From positions 10,493-74,492 of the forward strand of contig JAEVZU010000116.1 of NCBI GenBank assembly GCA_023392075.1: a stretch of DNA of 64,000 nucleotides, in the 5' to 3' direction. The position numbers and the translations under genes were made by a program. Source of the stretch: Bacillota bacterium (GTDB lineage Bacteria > Bacillota > Clostridia > Acetivibrionales > DSM-1351). Each line of letters opens with the position of its first letter. Within the stretch, counting starts at the first letter, position 1. This document shows, piece after piece, positions 44,868 through 56,700 of this stretch. Below the pieces are notes generated by a model. The model had not been told where the DNA came from and searched no databases. It saw only the letters and a list, made by a program, of their open reading frames with translations.

Positions 44868-46622
44868 TCATATACACTCAATCTTTAAGTAACTGAATTT
44901 TTCCTGTATTTGTTTTTCTTCTTCTGCGCTGAGTTCATCCATATGTATGAATAATCTTCTTTTAGCTCTACTCATTCCAACGTAGATTATTCTGTGTTCT
45001 TCATTCTTATCCAAATTCGGATCGAGCAAAAACGCCTTAACATTCTTATTCTCAACAAGCATTACATTCTTATATTCTGATCCTTTTGCCTTGTGTATTG
45101 TTATATGATTGCTGATATCTTCTGTAATATTGATGCATATAGCAATATTCTTATACAAAGTGTTCTCATAGAAATCTTTTGCTGCACCTTTTCTAAAACC
45201 TGATAGATTAGCATTTAGTGTTAAGCAAACTACTTCATAAAATTTCATCAAGGTATCGTCACAGTATTGACTGTAAATATTAAGCATTTTTGTTAATGAA
45301 GATAGCGCCATTTTCTTTGAGTTCTCCCCATTCCTGAAGATCCACTCTATACTCTTTACGGCTTCTTTGTATTTGCTATTAATGGCTAATTCGATAGCGT
45401 GTACAAATGACAACAAAAAACGCCTTCGTTCGCTATTGCTATCATGATCTGAGTAATTCTCAAGTAACTTTCTATTTAGGTCATTGCCCTCAATTTCTTT
45501 TTTCATAGCATTAGAGTTTACATTGTCTCTAGAAAGAGATACTACTGAATCTCCACTACATAGTTCACATGCTTTTTTATATGCAGCATTCCTCTCTCCA
45601 ACATATATAATAGCTTCAATATCATCCATGTTCTCACATGGATTCTGATTTATATCGTCACGTATATTGTTCAAAAACCTTACGATTTGATTAGTACTTC
45701 TGTGATTATTGCATATGGTATAAATATTATTGTCGTCCACTTTGAATGAATCAAACAGGGTCGTGTCAGCACCTTGGAAACTGTAAATGGATTGTGCCTT
45801 ATCACCTATCACACCAACAATAGTTTCCTTTTTTCTCATCTCATTTACAATGTATGATTGTATCGGACTAGTATCTTGATATTCATCTATGAACATATAT
45901 GCAAATTTTGATCTAAGCACGTCAAGGATAAAAGGGTATTTTTCAATAAGAACAAATGAAAAAAACAACACATCATTATGATCAAGCTTACCTTTTCGCC
46001 AGTAGATTTTCTTTAAGCCAACTATTTTACTAGCTAATATTTTCAAATTGTTTGCGTTTATCCTTAATGGAGTATTACTGACTTTATCGTATCCAACAGC
46101 CTTCGTATTGTCGCACTCAAATGAAACAGTTCCATCCTTGAAAATATATTGCATTGATAATAGCCAATTCTGTAGTGCTTGATTGTATGCCGGCATATTG
46201 AGAATTTGATTTTTCGTATTAGGATGTCTTAAAGCGCTTAAATCTTCATTCTCAAACCATTCTCTAATATAGCTATTACTTATATAGAATTCGTCATGTC
46301 CATTTACCTTACAAGAACATAGTTCATATTCAGTTGGAATAAATGAACAATATGGTTTTACAACATTTCTATATAAGTAGCTGTGAATTGTTGATACTTC
46401 AACACGGTTTGAAACCCCTTTCCCTATCCTCTTGAGTATAGTTTCCACAGCCGTATTGGTATAAGTTATACATGCCACTTTCCGAGCACATGATAATCTT
46501 GTTGAGTTTTGGACAACATTCTTGATATGATTAACTAGGAACTCTGTTTTTCCTGCTCCAGGCCCAGCCTCTATTTTGAAGTCCTCTTCAATACATATTT
46601 TATCTTTTGATGTAATAATCAT
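44868..46622 (-). CDS. gajB: UvrD/REP-like superfamily 1 helicase (Gabija GajB-like)
   Basis: A 584-residue SF1 helicase with Walker A EAGPGAGKTEF (K25), ACITYTNTAV, Walker B MFIDEYQDTSPIQ, motif III GDKAQSIYSFQGAD, a motif-V-like HKAKGSEYKNV and motif VI YVGMSRAKRRLFI. The start overlaps the end of the OLD-nuclease gene by 4 bases (ATGA). OLD nuclease plus UvrD helicase in one transcription unit is the Gabija layout; the protein is somewhat longer than the 494-residue type GajB. Confidence 0.82.
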   Translation of the reverse strand: MIITSKDKICIEEDFKIEAGPGAGKTEFLVNHIKNVVQNSTRLSCARKVACITYTNTAVETILKRIGKGVSNRVEVSTIHSYLYRNVVKPYCSFIPTEYELCSCKVNGHDEFYISNSYIREWFENEDLSALRHPNTKNQILNMPAYNQALQNWLLSMQYIFKDGTVSFECDNTKAVGYDKVSNTPLRINANNLKILASKIVGLKKIYWRKGKLDHNDVLFFSFVLIEKYPFILDVLRSKFAYMFIDEYQDTSPIQSYIVNEMRKKETIVGVIGDKAQSIYSFQGADTTLFDSFKVDDNNIYTICNNHRSTNQIVRFLNNIRDDINQNPCENMDDIEAIIYVGERNAAYKKACELCSGDSVVSLSRDNVNSNAMKKEIEGNDLNRKLLENYSDHDSNSERRRFLLSFVHAIELAINSKYKEAVKSIEWIFRNGENSKKMALSSLTKMLNIYSQYCDDTLMKFYEVVCLTLNANLSGFRKGAAKDFYENTLYKNIAICINITEDISNHITIHKAKGSEYKNVMLVENKNVKAFLLDPNLDKNEEHRIIYVGMSRAKRRLFIHMDELSAEEEKQIQEKFSYLKIECI

Positions 46623-48712
46623 ATGTCCTCACACATCCATCCAATTGCTGCTCTTATATATGTTGGTACATGAAAATTTTGAAATCCATCTTTCCCTTTT
46701 TTCGATAGATTTTCTCTCAATATTGATGAAAGTTCCAAGGCATTCTCACCTTTTCCAACAGAGTTTAAGTATCTTGAAGCAATTATTGCTTTTTTCTTCA
46801 TCGCATCATCCCAAGATACTCCACTTGATTTTACTATAGAGTCTTTAATTCTTTCATTTTCATCGCTGCCTCGCAACTTAGCCAACATATCATCTATTGG
46901 CTTATTCTCTTCAATCAGTATCATTAATTCATCTAACTCACCACTATTCTGTAACGATGGAGTTATTAGTAATCGGCATTTTTCATTTTCAAATGCCAAT
47001 TGATACTCAAGAGTTTTTCCATAGGTTTTAACTTGAGTAAATGAGCGAATGGTTGGATGATTTCCTTCTTCATATTTATCTATAATTGGATTTAACTCAT
47101 AATCATATTTTGATGGATCAACATGCATTTCAAATGGATAGCATTTTTGAGATTTAGCCTTTTCTTTATCTTTTTCTTTTCGGGCAGGATCTAAATCTGT
47201 GATAAATGCAATTTTCCGTTTTATAGTATTTGCTTTGTTGCTATCAAACAAGTAAAGAAAATGCTCAAAATATCTTCCACCAATATTAATGACTGAAATA
47301 TGACTATTCTCTAAAGACTTATGAATATAATCAGCAAATACAGGCATCAGTAATTGTTCGGCAATTCCTTCTACAAAAATTACTTTTTCGGCGAATAGCA
47401 TATTCGATTTAGTTGCATCAAGAAATCTCTGAACATATTTCTTACTATCGGGCTTATCTTTCTTTTTTTCACCTGGCTCAATATCAAAAAATACTTTACC
47501 TGGATATGCAACTTCAGATTTTCCATTTTCTTTGTATAGGCAAATGATATCATCTAGTTGAGATGATGAGGTAATGTGTGTTGAATGTGAGGTTATGAAA
47601 ATCTGCTTTACTTTTTTGTCACTAATGTTTTTCTTAAGGAACTTTATAAATTGAAATTGCATAGTTGGATGTAAATGCGCTTCTGGTTCTTCTATCGCCA
47701 ATACAGGAAAAACCTTAGCGTTACTTCCCAAATACTCTCCATCTGAATCAACTTGCATTTTAGCTAATAATAATGACATGAAGATCAAATTATTATAACC
47801 AAGTCCATTGTTTGATATTGGTATGCTCATACCAGTATTTTGCTTTACAATTAATTGTAAAACAGAATACAACTCACTTTCCGTAATCTTACCTACGAAA
47901 TCAGGTTCAGATTTATCAAATGATGCTCCAATACCATCAGCATATGACAATATTTCTCCATTCCCACTTTTAAGACGTTCTTGAAGCTTTTCTATAAGTG
48001 ATTGAGATGTAGTCTCAAATTCTTTCTTTCTGCTTGCTAACTGCTCAGATTGCTGTTCTTCTGTAAGTATTTTATCAGATTTAATATCATAATCTATAAA
48101 AAAGTCAATCACATTCTTTAGCAATGTATTCTTACCAGAAAACATATCTCGTTCAACATCACGAATAGCATCTAAGAATTGAAAATCAAATTTATTAAGA
48201 CTTTCGCCATCGATTTGTACTTGATTTTCAGAATTTCCAACCCATGTTTTATTAATATATAGCCTTATGAAGTTGTCATTGATGACTTTCCACGCTTCTT
48301 CTTTAGTAGATATACTTTGCATATAACTTTTATATTTTGCTTCATGTGTTTCAGGCAAAAAGAACTCATATTGTACTTGTGCTAAATAAGGTTCCTGTAA
48401 AGAAACAAGCCAATTACTAACAGTAACTAATTCATCCCCCATGAAATTTTCATTTTCGGACTGTGATAAAAGCACTGTTATTGATACTTTAGGTGAGTGC
48501 AGCTTTAATTCTTCTAAAGGTATATTATTGTAAATATCATTTATTGATAACTGCTTTTTAGACGAGCTATCAAATATGATTGCCAATGCTTTTAGAAGAT
48601 TAGATTTTCCTGCATTATTTTGTCCAATAAGCACATTAGTTCCATCTCTGAAATCAACTGAAATACTACTAAAATTCCTAAAGTTTTCAATAGAAATATT
48701 TGATATAAACAT
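46619..48712 (-). CDS. gajA: OLD-family ATP-dependent endonuclease (Gabija GajA-like)
   Basis: A 697-residue protein starting MFISNISIENFRNF, with Walker A GQNNAGKSN (G30-S37), then VLAIEEPEAHLHP as Walker B and SHSTHITSS. The Toprim nuclease part follows: FVEGIAEQLLMP (catalytic Glu) and FITDLDPARKEKD (DxD). GajA senses low nucleotide levels and cuts phage DNA together with GajB. It is about 120 residues longer than the type GajA, so it may be another OLD/UvrD pair. GGGAG precedes the ATG. Confidence 0.82.
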   Translation of the reverse strand: MFISNISIENFRNFSSISVDFRDGTNVLIGQNNAGKSNLLKALAIIFDSSSKKQLSINDIYNNIPLEELKLHSPKVSITVLLSQSENENFMGDELVTVSNWLVSLQEPYLAQVQYEFFLPETHEAKYKSYMQSISTKEEAWKVINDNFIRLYINKTWVGNSENQVQIDGESLNKFDFQFLDAIRDVERDMFSGKNTLLKNVIDFFIDYDIKSDKILTEEQQSEQLASRKKEFETTSQSLIEKLQERLKSGNGEILSYADGIGASFDKSEPDFVGKITESELYSVLQLIVKQNTGMSIPISNNGLGYNNLIFMSLLLAKMQVDSDGEYLGSNAKVFPVLAIEEPEAHLHPTMQFQFIKFLKKNISDKKVKQIFITSHSTHITSSSQLDDIICLYKENGKSEVAYPGKVFFDIEPGEKKKDKPDSKKYVQRFLDATKSNMLFAEKVIFVEGIAEQLLMPVFADYIHKSLENSHISVINIGGRYFEHFLYLFDSNKANTIKRKIAFITDLDPARKEKDKEKAKSQKCYPFEMHVDPSKYDYELNPIIDKYEEGNHPTIRSFTQVKTYGKTLEYQLAFENEKCRLLITPSLQNSGELDELMILIEENKPIDDMLAKLRGSDENERIKDSIVKSSGVSWDDAMKKKAIIASRYLNSVGKGENALELSSILRENLSKKGKDGFQNFHVPTYIRAAIGWMCEDI

Positions 48713-48725
48713 ATACTCGCTCCCT

Positions 48726-48958
48726 TTACAATAACTTATATCTCTGCTGTCCCGACGATGTCCTTTCTATCGGAACAACCTCTATATCATCTGTTTTTAT
48801 ACAATTGGAAAATAAGGTGCCAAGGAGCAATTGGTCACTTCGAGAAATTTGGTTCCATTCATATTCCTTGAATAAATCTGGCACAAGGAAAACTTCTCCA
48901 AGTAATAGAAGCGAAATTCAGCTTTTGCTCTATCTAATAATTCATTCACGGTTGGCAT
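48726..48958 (-). pseudogene. DUF1413-type small protein, frameshifted
   Basis: ATG 48958 (ribosome site GAGAGGTAAG) starts MPTVNELLDRAKAEF; after one frame change near 48910 the sequence continues GEVFLVPDLFKEYEWNQISR, then LLLGTLFSNCI and ends RTSSGQQRYKLL. This is the pattern of the DUF1413 family, small clostridial proteins of unknown role. It is directly upstream of gajA. Confidence 0.65.
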
Positions 48959-49349
48959 TTTCTTACCTCTCACATGGATAGCAATATCTACAACATTGTT
49001 ATTTCAATTGTACCCCTGCAAGAAGTATTTCACAAGAAAAATCGACCCAATATTTGGAAATTATCTCATTTACGACATCCAGAATTCCGTTTGCATCACA
49101 CTCGCTCTTCTTCTGCATCCCAAAGCACCTCTATTTTTTCTCTTGTTGCTACCGGAAAGGCTTTGGATTATCCTTCTCCCACCTGAATCGGAGCCAAATG
49201 TAGTATAATCTCTCTGCACTAATTCTGATCCGCGCAATTCAGTAAGTATCCTCCGAATACTGATTCACAGATTAAGCAGTCACATAGATCAGTCATTATT
49301 ATCTTGCCGATTTGTTCTTTTCATCCAGTTGATATGTTCCCAAATACAA
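48959..49349. other. Decayed intergenic stretch
   Basis: Short broken frames on minus (for example TREKIEVLWDAEEERV and, in another frame, DVVNEIISKYWVDFS) look like remains of one or two small genes upstream of DUF1413. None is recognisable. Confidence 0.35.
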
Positions 49350-49384
49350 AAGCCACTGAATGTCATCTGTACATTCAATGGCTT
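49350..49384 (-). terminator. Terminator-like hairpin
   Basis: AAGCCACTGAATGT (49350-49363) pairs with ACATTCAATGGCTT (49371-49384) with one mismatch; on the minus strand it is followed by TTTTGTATTT. It lies 22 bases after the rlmD remnant's stop. Confidence 0.55.
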
Positions 49385-49406
49385 AAACTATTGATATAAC
49401 TAACTT

Positions 49407-49510
49407 TTACCGTTTTACAATCTTCACCACACATTCTGTATGCCCCGTTCATGGAAACATGTCCGCCAGCTGACTGTCTGTAGATTCAGAACAATTGAGG
49501 TATGTTGCTT
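49407..49510 (-). pseudogene. rlmD/TrmA-family rRNA methyltransferase, 3' end remnant
   Basis: On the minus strand the frame reads LADMFP, an in-frame TGA, then TGHTECVVKIVKR and TAA. VDMFP-W/H-T-x-H-x-E-x-V-V is the well-kept C-terminus of 23S rRNA uracil-C5 methyltransferases. Only about the last 30 codons remain. The fragment has a terminator of its own. Confidence 0.6.
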
Positions 49511-49557
49511 GTTTCATTCATTTATATTACGTACCAATATATTTAGATTACCCTGCT

Positions 49558-50787
49558 TTATTTTTTTAAGTTAAACATACAACTGCCCGACAGAAACTTT
49601 TTTTTATGACTTCTGAATATATTCTCATATAGAGACAATACAATACTCATAAAATTCATTCTCGCAAAAATCAGTTTTATGGTCAAAGTACCCATTGCAC
49701 CCAAACTGTTCATAACCTCCAGCTGCTTGGATGCAGGAAAATACATGGGCGTTGATTTTTGCTTTCCCAATAGCTGAATCCATATATCGAGATCTGTGTT
49801 CTCGACATAGTCCTGAACAACTATTTTCAAGGACTTATTCTTTGAGAGCATCAGTATTTTGGCTTTAACCTCCTCCAGGTTATCAGTGTTGATATACTTG
49901 ATAATTATCTTTTTTCTAATTCCAGTCAAAGTACTGAACTTTGGAACAATTTGTCCCCTGAAAAATTTTATAATTACATTCTCCGGAAGCTGCAAGGCAT
50001 CGGGATGTTTTTTAATAAAGTATTCCGTATTTCTATCAACCTCGGGATATTTTTCTTTGCTGATTCTCAGGTTGCCTGATTTATCATGCTTTTGATGAAA
50101 GGTCTCAATCCTGTTGCTGATAATGATTTTTGCTCCGGCCATATATAATCGGTATCCCAATTCAATATCCTCAACTCCCCACCCTTTGAAATTTTCATCG
50201 AAGCCTCCCAGTTCATCCAAATATTTTTTGGGTACAGCCAGATTGCCCGTATAGACCTTCAGCCACGGGTGAAGCTGACATTCGGCATTATAAGAGGATT
50301 CCAGATAGCTGAGATGTCTTATCTCAAACTTGTTTATACTGTCCAGTTTGAATTTCTGATTTTCATAGTAACCGTTTGCGGAAACTTCTTCAAAAGACAC
50401 ATCTTCTGTTAGATTTATCCGGTTACCGACTAATATTATATCTTTATTGATTTTGAAGTACTTGTCCAATTCTTCAAGATAGTTATGCTTTAGAAGGATA
50501 TCCCCATCCAGAAAAATTATAATTTCGCCCTTTGCAGCATTAATACCGGTATTTCTGGCTCTTGACCTTGAAGACTCAACAACTCTTTCCAGATAGATAT
50601 ACTTAAAATCGTACTTCTTTTCCATATGTTTTATAAATTCACCGGTTCCATCGCTTGAACCGTCGTCCACAACAATGACTTCAATGGCATCCAGAGGGAA
50701 CCCTTCCAGCCTGTTAAGAGTTTCCAAAGTATTTTTAATAAGCTTCCTGCACTGATATACCGGAATAACGAAACTATATCGCTTCAT
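49558..50787 (-). CDS. GT2-family glycosyltransferase
   Basis: A 409-residue protein opening MKRYSFVIPVYQCRKL. GT-A features are EVIVVDDGSSDGTGEF, the DxD motif FLDGDI, and GGFDENFKGWGVEDIELGYR (the catalytic ED pair of galactosyl/GalNAc-type GT2). The C-terminal 130 residues are unassigned. ATG 50787 follows GGAGG and overlaps the end of the PKS-C gene by 14 bases, so it belongs to the cluster and probably adds a sugar to the product. Confidence 0.88.
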   Translation of the reverse strand: MKRYSFVIPVYQCRKLIKNTLETLNRLEGFPLDAIEVIVVDDGSSDGTGEFIKHMEKKYDFKYIYLERVVESSRSRARNTGINAAKGEIIIFLDGDILLKHNYLEELDKYFKINKDIILVGNRINLTEDVSFEEVSANGYYENQKFKLDSINKFEIRHLSYLESSYNAECQLHPWLKVYTGNLAVPKKYLDELGGFDENFKGWGVEDIELGYRLYMAGAKIIISNRIETFHQKHDKSGNLRISKEKYPEVDRNTEYFIKKHPDALQLPENVIIKFFRGQIVPKFSTLTGIRKKIIIKYINTDNLEEVKAKILMLSKNKSLKIVVQDYVENTDLDIWIQLLGKQKSTPMYFPASKQLEVMNSLGAMGTLTIKLIFARMNFMSIVLSLYENIFRSHKKKFLSGSCMFNLKK

Positions 50788-53700
50788 AATGTCCTCCCTG
50801 CCCAAGCTGCTGCTTGTCTCCTTTTACCTTGGCTTCAACAATGTCTGCCAAGGCCTTTTTGCATTCCATCAGCAAAGCCAGTATAGTTTCCTTTTTATAT
50901 TCCCTGGCATTATACTCTACCTTAATCCTCAGCTTTCCTTCCCAAATAGAACCTTCAATAACAAACACATATTCCCTGTCGGAATCCGGGCTTTTCTCAG
51001 GTACTGTTTTTATAGCGGATATCATATCATCCTCTTCTGCATCAGGCACTCCGTATACACCCATGTAATTAAAGAATATCTCAGGCTGTACCGAATATTT
51101 TTTGTCAGGGAATTTTATGGGGTTGGTAATAAACCTTAATATATCATATCCAACTCCTTTATTGGGAATTTCCGAGAGCTCCCTCCAGACATTTGCCACC
51201 TTGTCTTCTACAGAAAGATTACCGGCTGTGCCAAGCACAAAGGGATAGGAAATGCTTAACCACCCCACTGTACCGGATAAATCAAAAGTACTGAATGGCA
51301 GATCACGCCCGTTTCCGCACAGTCTTAAATGAACCCTGTCCACTCCGCCCCATCTTTCCAATGCCATTCCCAGAGCTGTAAGCAGTATGGTCTCGGCATT
51401 TACCCTGTATAACTTGCACGACTCCCTGAGGAACCTTTCTGTTTCTGTCTCATCAAGCAGTACGAGATGCTCATCGGCATTGTTGGCCAGACTCTGATCC
51501 TCACTTATGAAATCCTTTGGAAGCATGTCAACAGGAGTACTGTCAATTTTATCCCAATATTCGATTTCACGGGTTATTTCCTTACTCATGGCATATTGGT
51601 TAATAAAATCTGCCCAGGTTATAATTGAAACACTTTTTTCTGAAGCATCATTATCACTGCCGCTGATTGCCTGAAAATATCCTGTTATTATGTCCTTTAT
51701 AATGATGTGTATTGAGAATCCATCAATAATAAGATGGTGCATGGTACAATAAATATAATCACCATTGTCGGTTTTAAACAAAACAAACCTTATAAGCGGA
51801 CCTTCAGCAAGATCAATGCTTGAAATCAGTTTGTTAAGCTCCGTAAGCATTGCTTCCCTGGAAGCTTCAGTTGCTGTTATATGATAAACAAACAAATCTT
51901 CATGAATTTCATCACAATTTTTCAGATATTGGACATAGCTTCCGTCTTCATGCCTGAAAACCAATCTGAGAGCATCATGTTTCCGCATTACTTTTAAAAT
52001 AACTTTTCTCAGTATATTCTCATCTATTCCATCCTTCATATAAATCGGAACAGATTCGTTCCAGTGATTCATCCTGTTAAAGTTTCTGGAAAAGAAGCAT
52101 CTTTGAACAGGCAATAATTCAACTTTAGTTATATCTTTTTGAGACATCTCAAACTTTATATCCTCTTTAACCGGATTATCAGCTTCATGACCAAGTTTGC
52201 CGCTTATAAACCCGGCGAGCTGGCTTACTGAAGGATAAGTAAAAATATCGGAAATGCTGATCATTTCGGGAAATTCCTTATCAATCTCCTTCAGTAACTG
52301 AGTAGCAAGAATGGAATCTCCGCCCATGTCGTGGAAATTTTCGTACACATCAATTTCCTTTATTCCAAGGACAGAACCCCATATGGGCGCCAGTTTGTTT
52401 TCCAGGCTATTGCTGCTGTTATTACCAACTGCACCTTGTGTCACTGCCTGAATATCTGTATTTTTGTCATCGGCTTTATGCTTTGTTTTATTTTTATCAA
52501 GTAAATATTTATTTATTGAAGTCTTTATTTTACCCGATAGCTTTATCGGTAAGCTGTCAGCTACACTTGAAAGGAACGGAATATTTAACTCTCCGGTGTA
52601 TATGACCGGTTTGCCGCTTCTTAATGCATCTTCAAAAATCCTTAAAGCTTTTGAGGTTGTTAAGGATCTGAACGGGAAATTATCGTCGGTCGCATTTTTG
52701 TCAACAGCCATGCCTGTCTCCTTCCAGCCGGGCCAGTTGATTGAGATAGTCCGTTTACCTGCCTTGTTTCTATAGTGTGCAAATGAATTCAGATAAGTAT
52801 TGGCAGCAGTGTAATCACCTTGTCCCACACCTCCTGTAACTGATGCCATTGAAGAAAACAATACAAAAAAGTCCAATTTATCGTCAATGGTTAACCTGTC
52901 AAGAATCTGCGTTCCATTTATTTTGGGTGCCATAACGCGGCTGAACGTATCAGAATCCTTTATCACTAAAAATCCATCACCGGCTACACCGGCAGCGTGA
53001 ATAATCCCGTTAATGTGCCCGAACCTCTTTCTTAACGAATTAAGCGCTTCTTTTGTTTCTTCCTCATTTGATATATCAGCATTACAGCAAACTACTTTTG
53101 AGCCGGCTGCCTGGATATTTCTTATGCTTCTGAGTTTGCTGCACAGCTTTTCGTTGCCGTTCTTCTCCAATATGCCGTCCCACTGTTCAGTATCAGGCAG
53201 TTTTGAACGGTTGATCAACGCTATATTTACATTACCTCTTTCAGAAATATATCTCGCAATTTCAAGGCCTAACCCACCTGCTCCGCCGGTTATGACATAT
53301 ACTCCCTCATTTTTTAAATTCAGCTCATCCTGGGATGTATTTAATTCAATTGTTGAAAATTCTGGAATATATCTTTTACCTTTTCTATAAGCTACCTTTT
53401 GTTCTTTACATTCTGATAAGACTTCATTTATTATACTGTCCAAAGCAGTGGCCTGGTCAAAATCAATGCACTTCAATTTCAGCTTCAGGTTCTCCTGGGC
53501 AACAACTTTTCCAAGTCCAAAGAATGCAGCGCTATCGGGATTAATCAATAAATCCTCATCATTAACCTGTTCAACATTTTCTGATAACAGATTAATGCTT
53601 ATTTCATTGTTATATTTGTTGGCTGCAAGTGCCTTTGTCAGATAAAACAAACTGTATATCCCTCTATTTTGCACATCCTCCCAACTTCTTTCAAAAACAG

Positions 53701-56700
53701 GAGCACTCATAGCATCAGAGCGGCTTATAGTGGACAGATGTACTATTTTATCAATATCCCTGGTCTTTAGTTCAGCCATAAGCTTAAGATAGTCTTCCTC
53801 TGTGCCTGAAATTATGTAAGAGTTTTGACTGGTTTTTTGATAGCCGGAACCGAAGGTTACTTCAATGACTTCACTTAAAATACTTCCTTTCAAGCCGGCT
53901 ATGATTACATCGGAGACTCCGGCAGCGTCCCTGAATACCAAAGCGGTTTTCCATTTGGACTTTTCTGCCTGTTTATCCAGACCTTCAACTATCCAGCTAA
54001 TGTCGTAATATGAAACTGCATTTTTGTCAACACCCTGAAAAATCTTCTCTGTATCACGAACCAATTTAATAGTATAATTATTAACTTCTGCAAAAACCTT
54101 ACCGCTTTCATCCATAAGCCATATGTCGAAAGAAAAGGTTTCCGTACTGTTCTTGGAATTGTTGAGTTTTGTAATGTAGCTGTAGAATTTTCCCGGCATT
54201 CTGTCATACAGCTTCATACTGTGATATGAAAGCGGAAGATACATGGCATCATTCCAAATACCATTCATGATAACATTGGCTGCATTATCCATTAATGCAG
54301 GATGCAGGCTGTATTTGAGAGCAGCCTCCGAAATAGACTGCTCTATTTCAAGCTTTACTAATAAAGAATTGTCGCCAATGTATATCCTTTCAATATTGTC
54401 CCATGTGGTTCCAAGTTTAATAGGCGACTCAATTGTGCTTAACTTAATGGTTTTTTCTTCATTCCCGCACTTATTTTTCAGTTGGGAAATATCAAAAACC
54501 TTATTAACATTATCCTCCAGCATAAAGATTTTTCCTTCAGAATGTGTAGCCCATACCTGATAATCAGGATCCTCCGAATTCTGCTTGCTTACAACGGCAA
54601 ATCTCAGATAATCCTTCTCATTTATAACAATTGTCTGAACCTCTTTAATTTCACCATCATTTACCAGCATAGGTGAGACAAAAACCAGATCCCGCAGTTC
54701 CACCGGACTGTTTCCATAATATGCTCTGGCAGCTTCTCTCGCCATTTCAAGGTAGGTAGTTCCCGGCAAAATGCTTCTTCCGTTTATCCGGTGTTCATTT
54801 AATTCCCAATGCCTGGTAATATCAAAGTATGTAATAAAAATCTGCCTGTCAAAGGAATCAGCCAGAAGATTGTCAAACAAAGGATGTTTAATGGATTTTT
54901 CCTTTAATAACTGACTTTCCCTGCCTGAGGCTTTTGGCTCTGCCCAAAAGTGTATTCTTTCAAGCGGATAAACAGGTATACTCACTTTGTTTACCTGCTG
55001 TCCTTTGTATAACATATCCCAGTCAATATTTCCGCCTTCAACATATAGTTTACATATTTCATTACATAGCTTTGTACTATCACCCTTATGCTCAAGCAGC
55101 TCCTGTATTTTAAGTTTTGCTTCAGCAGAGATTTCCAATTTATGGCCTTCGGTAATTTCCCGTGTTTCTCTTACCTTTTTGCTTTCAGGTACTATTTTAT
55201 GCTCATTGTAATATATGCCTTGCCTGTTCAAGTTAACAAAATCAGTTCTGCTGACTTGAAGCAGCTTTTCTTTGAAATCCTCAAAATCCTTAAGCACAAA
55301 GGCAAGTCTGCAGGCAAAATGGCCTCTCCCTGTATTGGCGGTGTAGCAAATGTCTGCTAAATCGGTAACTCCTCCCTTAATAATAAATTCAATATATTTA
55401 TTGACCAGGTCCTTTAAAACAATTTCACTTCTTGCCGAAAGCGCAAGAATATATCCGGATTTATCCTTAACAATAGCAAAACCCTTCTTTTTTGGTCTTT
55501 CAGGTGCTTCTTCCAGAACAATATGGCAATTTGTACCGCTGAAACCAAATGAGCTGACTCCTGCTCTTCTGGGTGAAGCACCTGTTTCCCATTTTGTCAG
55601 TTGATTATTTATATACACAGGACAGCTGCAGAAATCAATATATGGATTCGGAAGCTCAAAATTAATGGTGGCAGGTAACATTTTGTTTTTTAATGAAAGA
55701 ACCACTTTAATAATCGAAGCCATACCTGATGCGGCAACAAGATGACCAAAATTGGTCTTTACGGAACCTATGCCGCAAAACTGATTTTTATTGGTATATC
55801 TTCTGAACGCATTTGTAAGCCCTTTTATTTCTATAGGATCTCCCAGAATTGTTCCTGTTCCGTGAGCCTCGATATAAGATATGGTTTCAGGATTGATTTT
55901 TGCCTCCTCCCACGCACTTATGATAACTGCTTCCTGGGCCTCGGCATTTGGTGCTGTTATACCGTTGGAGGCACCATCATTATTTATTGCACTTCCCTTT
56001 ATAACAGCATGGATATTATCTCCATCAGCAATGGCTTTGCTTAATTTCTTCAAAAACAGTATTCCTACCCCTTCACCCCAAACAGTACCATTTGCACTTT
56101 TATCAAAAGTACGGACATTTGAGTCGGCAGACTCCACCATGTCCATGGAACTCTTTTGTCCCTGGATTGAGGGCAGGTAAGTCAGATGGATACCGCCCGA
56201 GATTGCCATATCACAATCCCCCTGCTGCAGCGAGCGGCATGCCATATGGATAGCCGTCAGTCCTGAAGAGCATGCGGTATCTACAACAAGACTCGGGCCG
56301 CGCAAATTGAATATATACTGAATTCTTGAGGCCATAATACCTGCCCATGAACCTGTCAGATGCATTTGATCGGGCTCCGAGATATACTGGTACAGCGAAC
56401 CGGACGTATGATCCCGGCCTGCGAAAACACCCGTTTTTGTACCGGTAATTTTATCCCCGCCGTAACCTGCATCTTCTATTGCTTCCCAGGCTGTCTCAAG
56501 AAACAGCCTCTGCAACGGCTCCATAAACTTTGCTTCCCTTGGGGGAATTCTGAAAAAGCCGGCATCAAATTTATCAATCTCCTTCAGATAACCACCTTTT
56601 GAGAACTTATCATCCAGGTCGGTATCTTCAGGAATCACCATATCAAGCATAAATTTTGTAAATATCTTATTCTTAAAATATTGAGAGCTTTGATCCCTTC

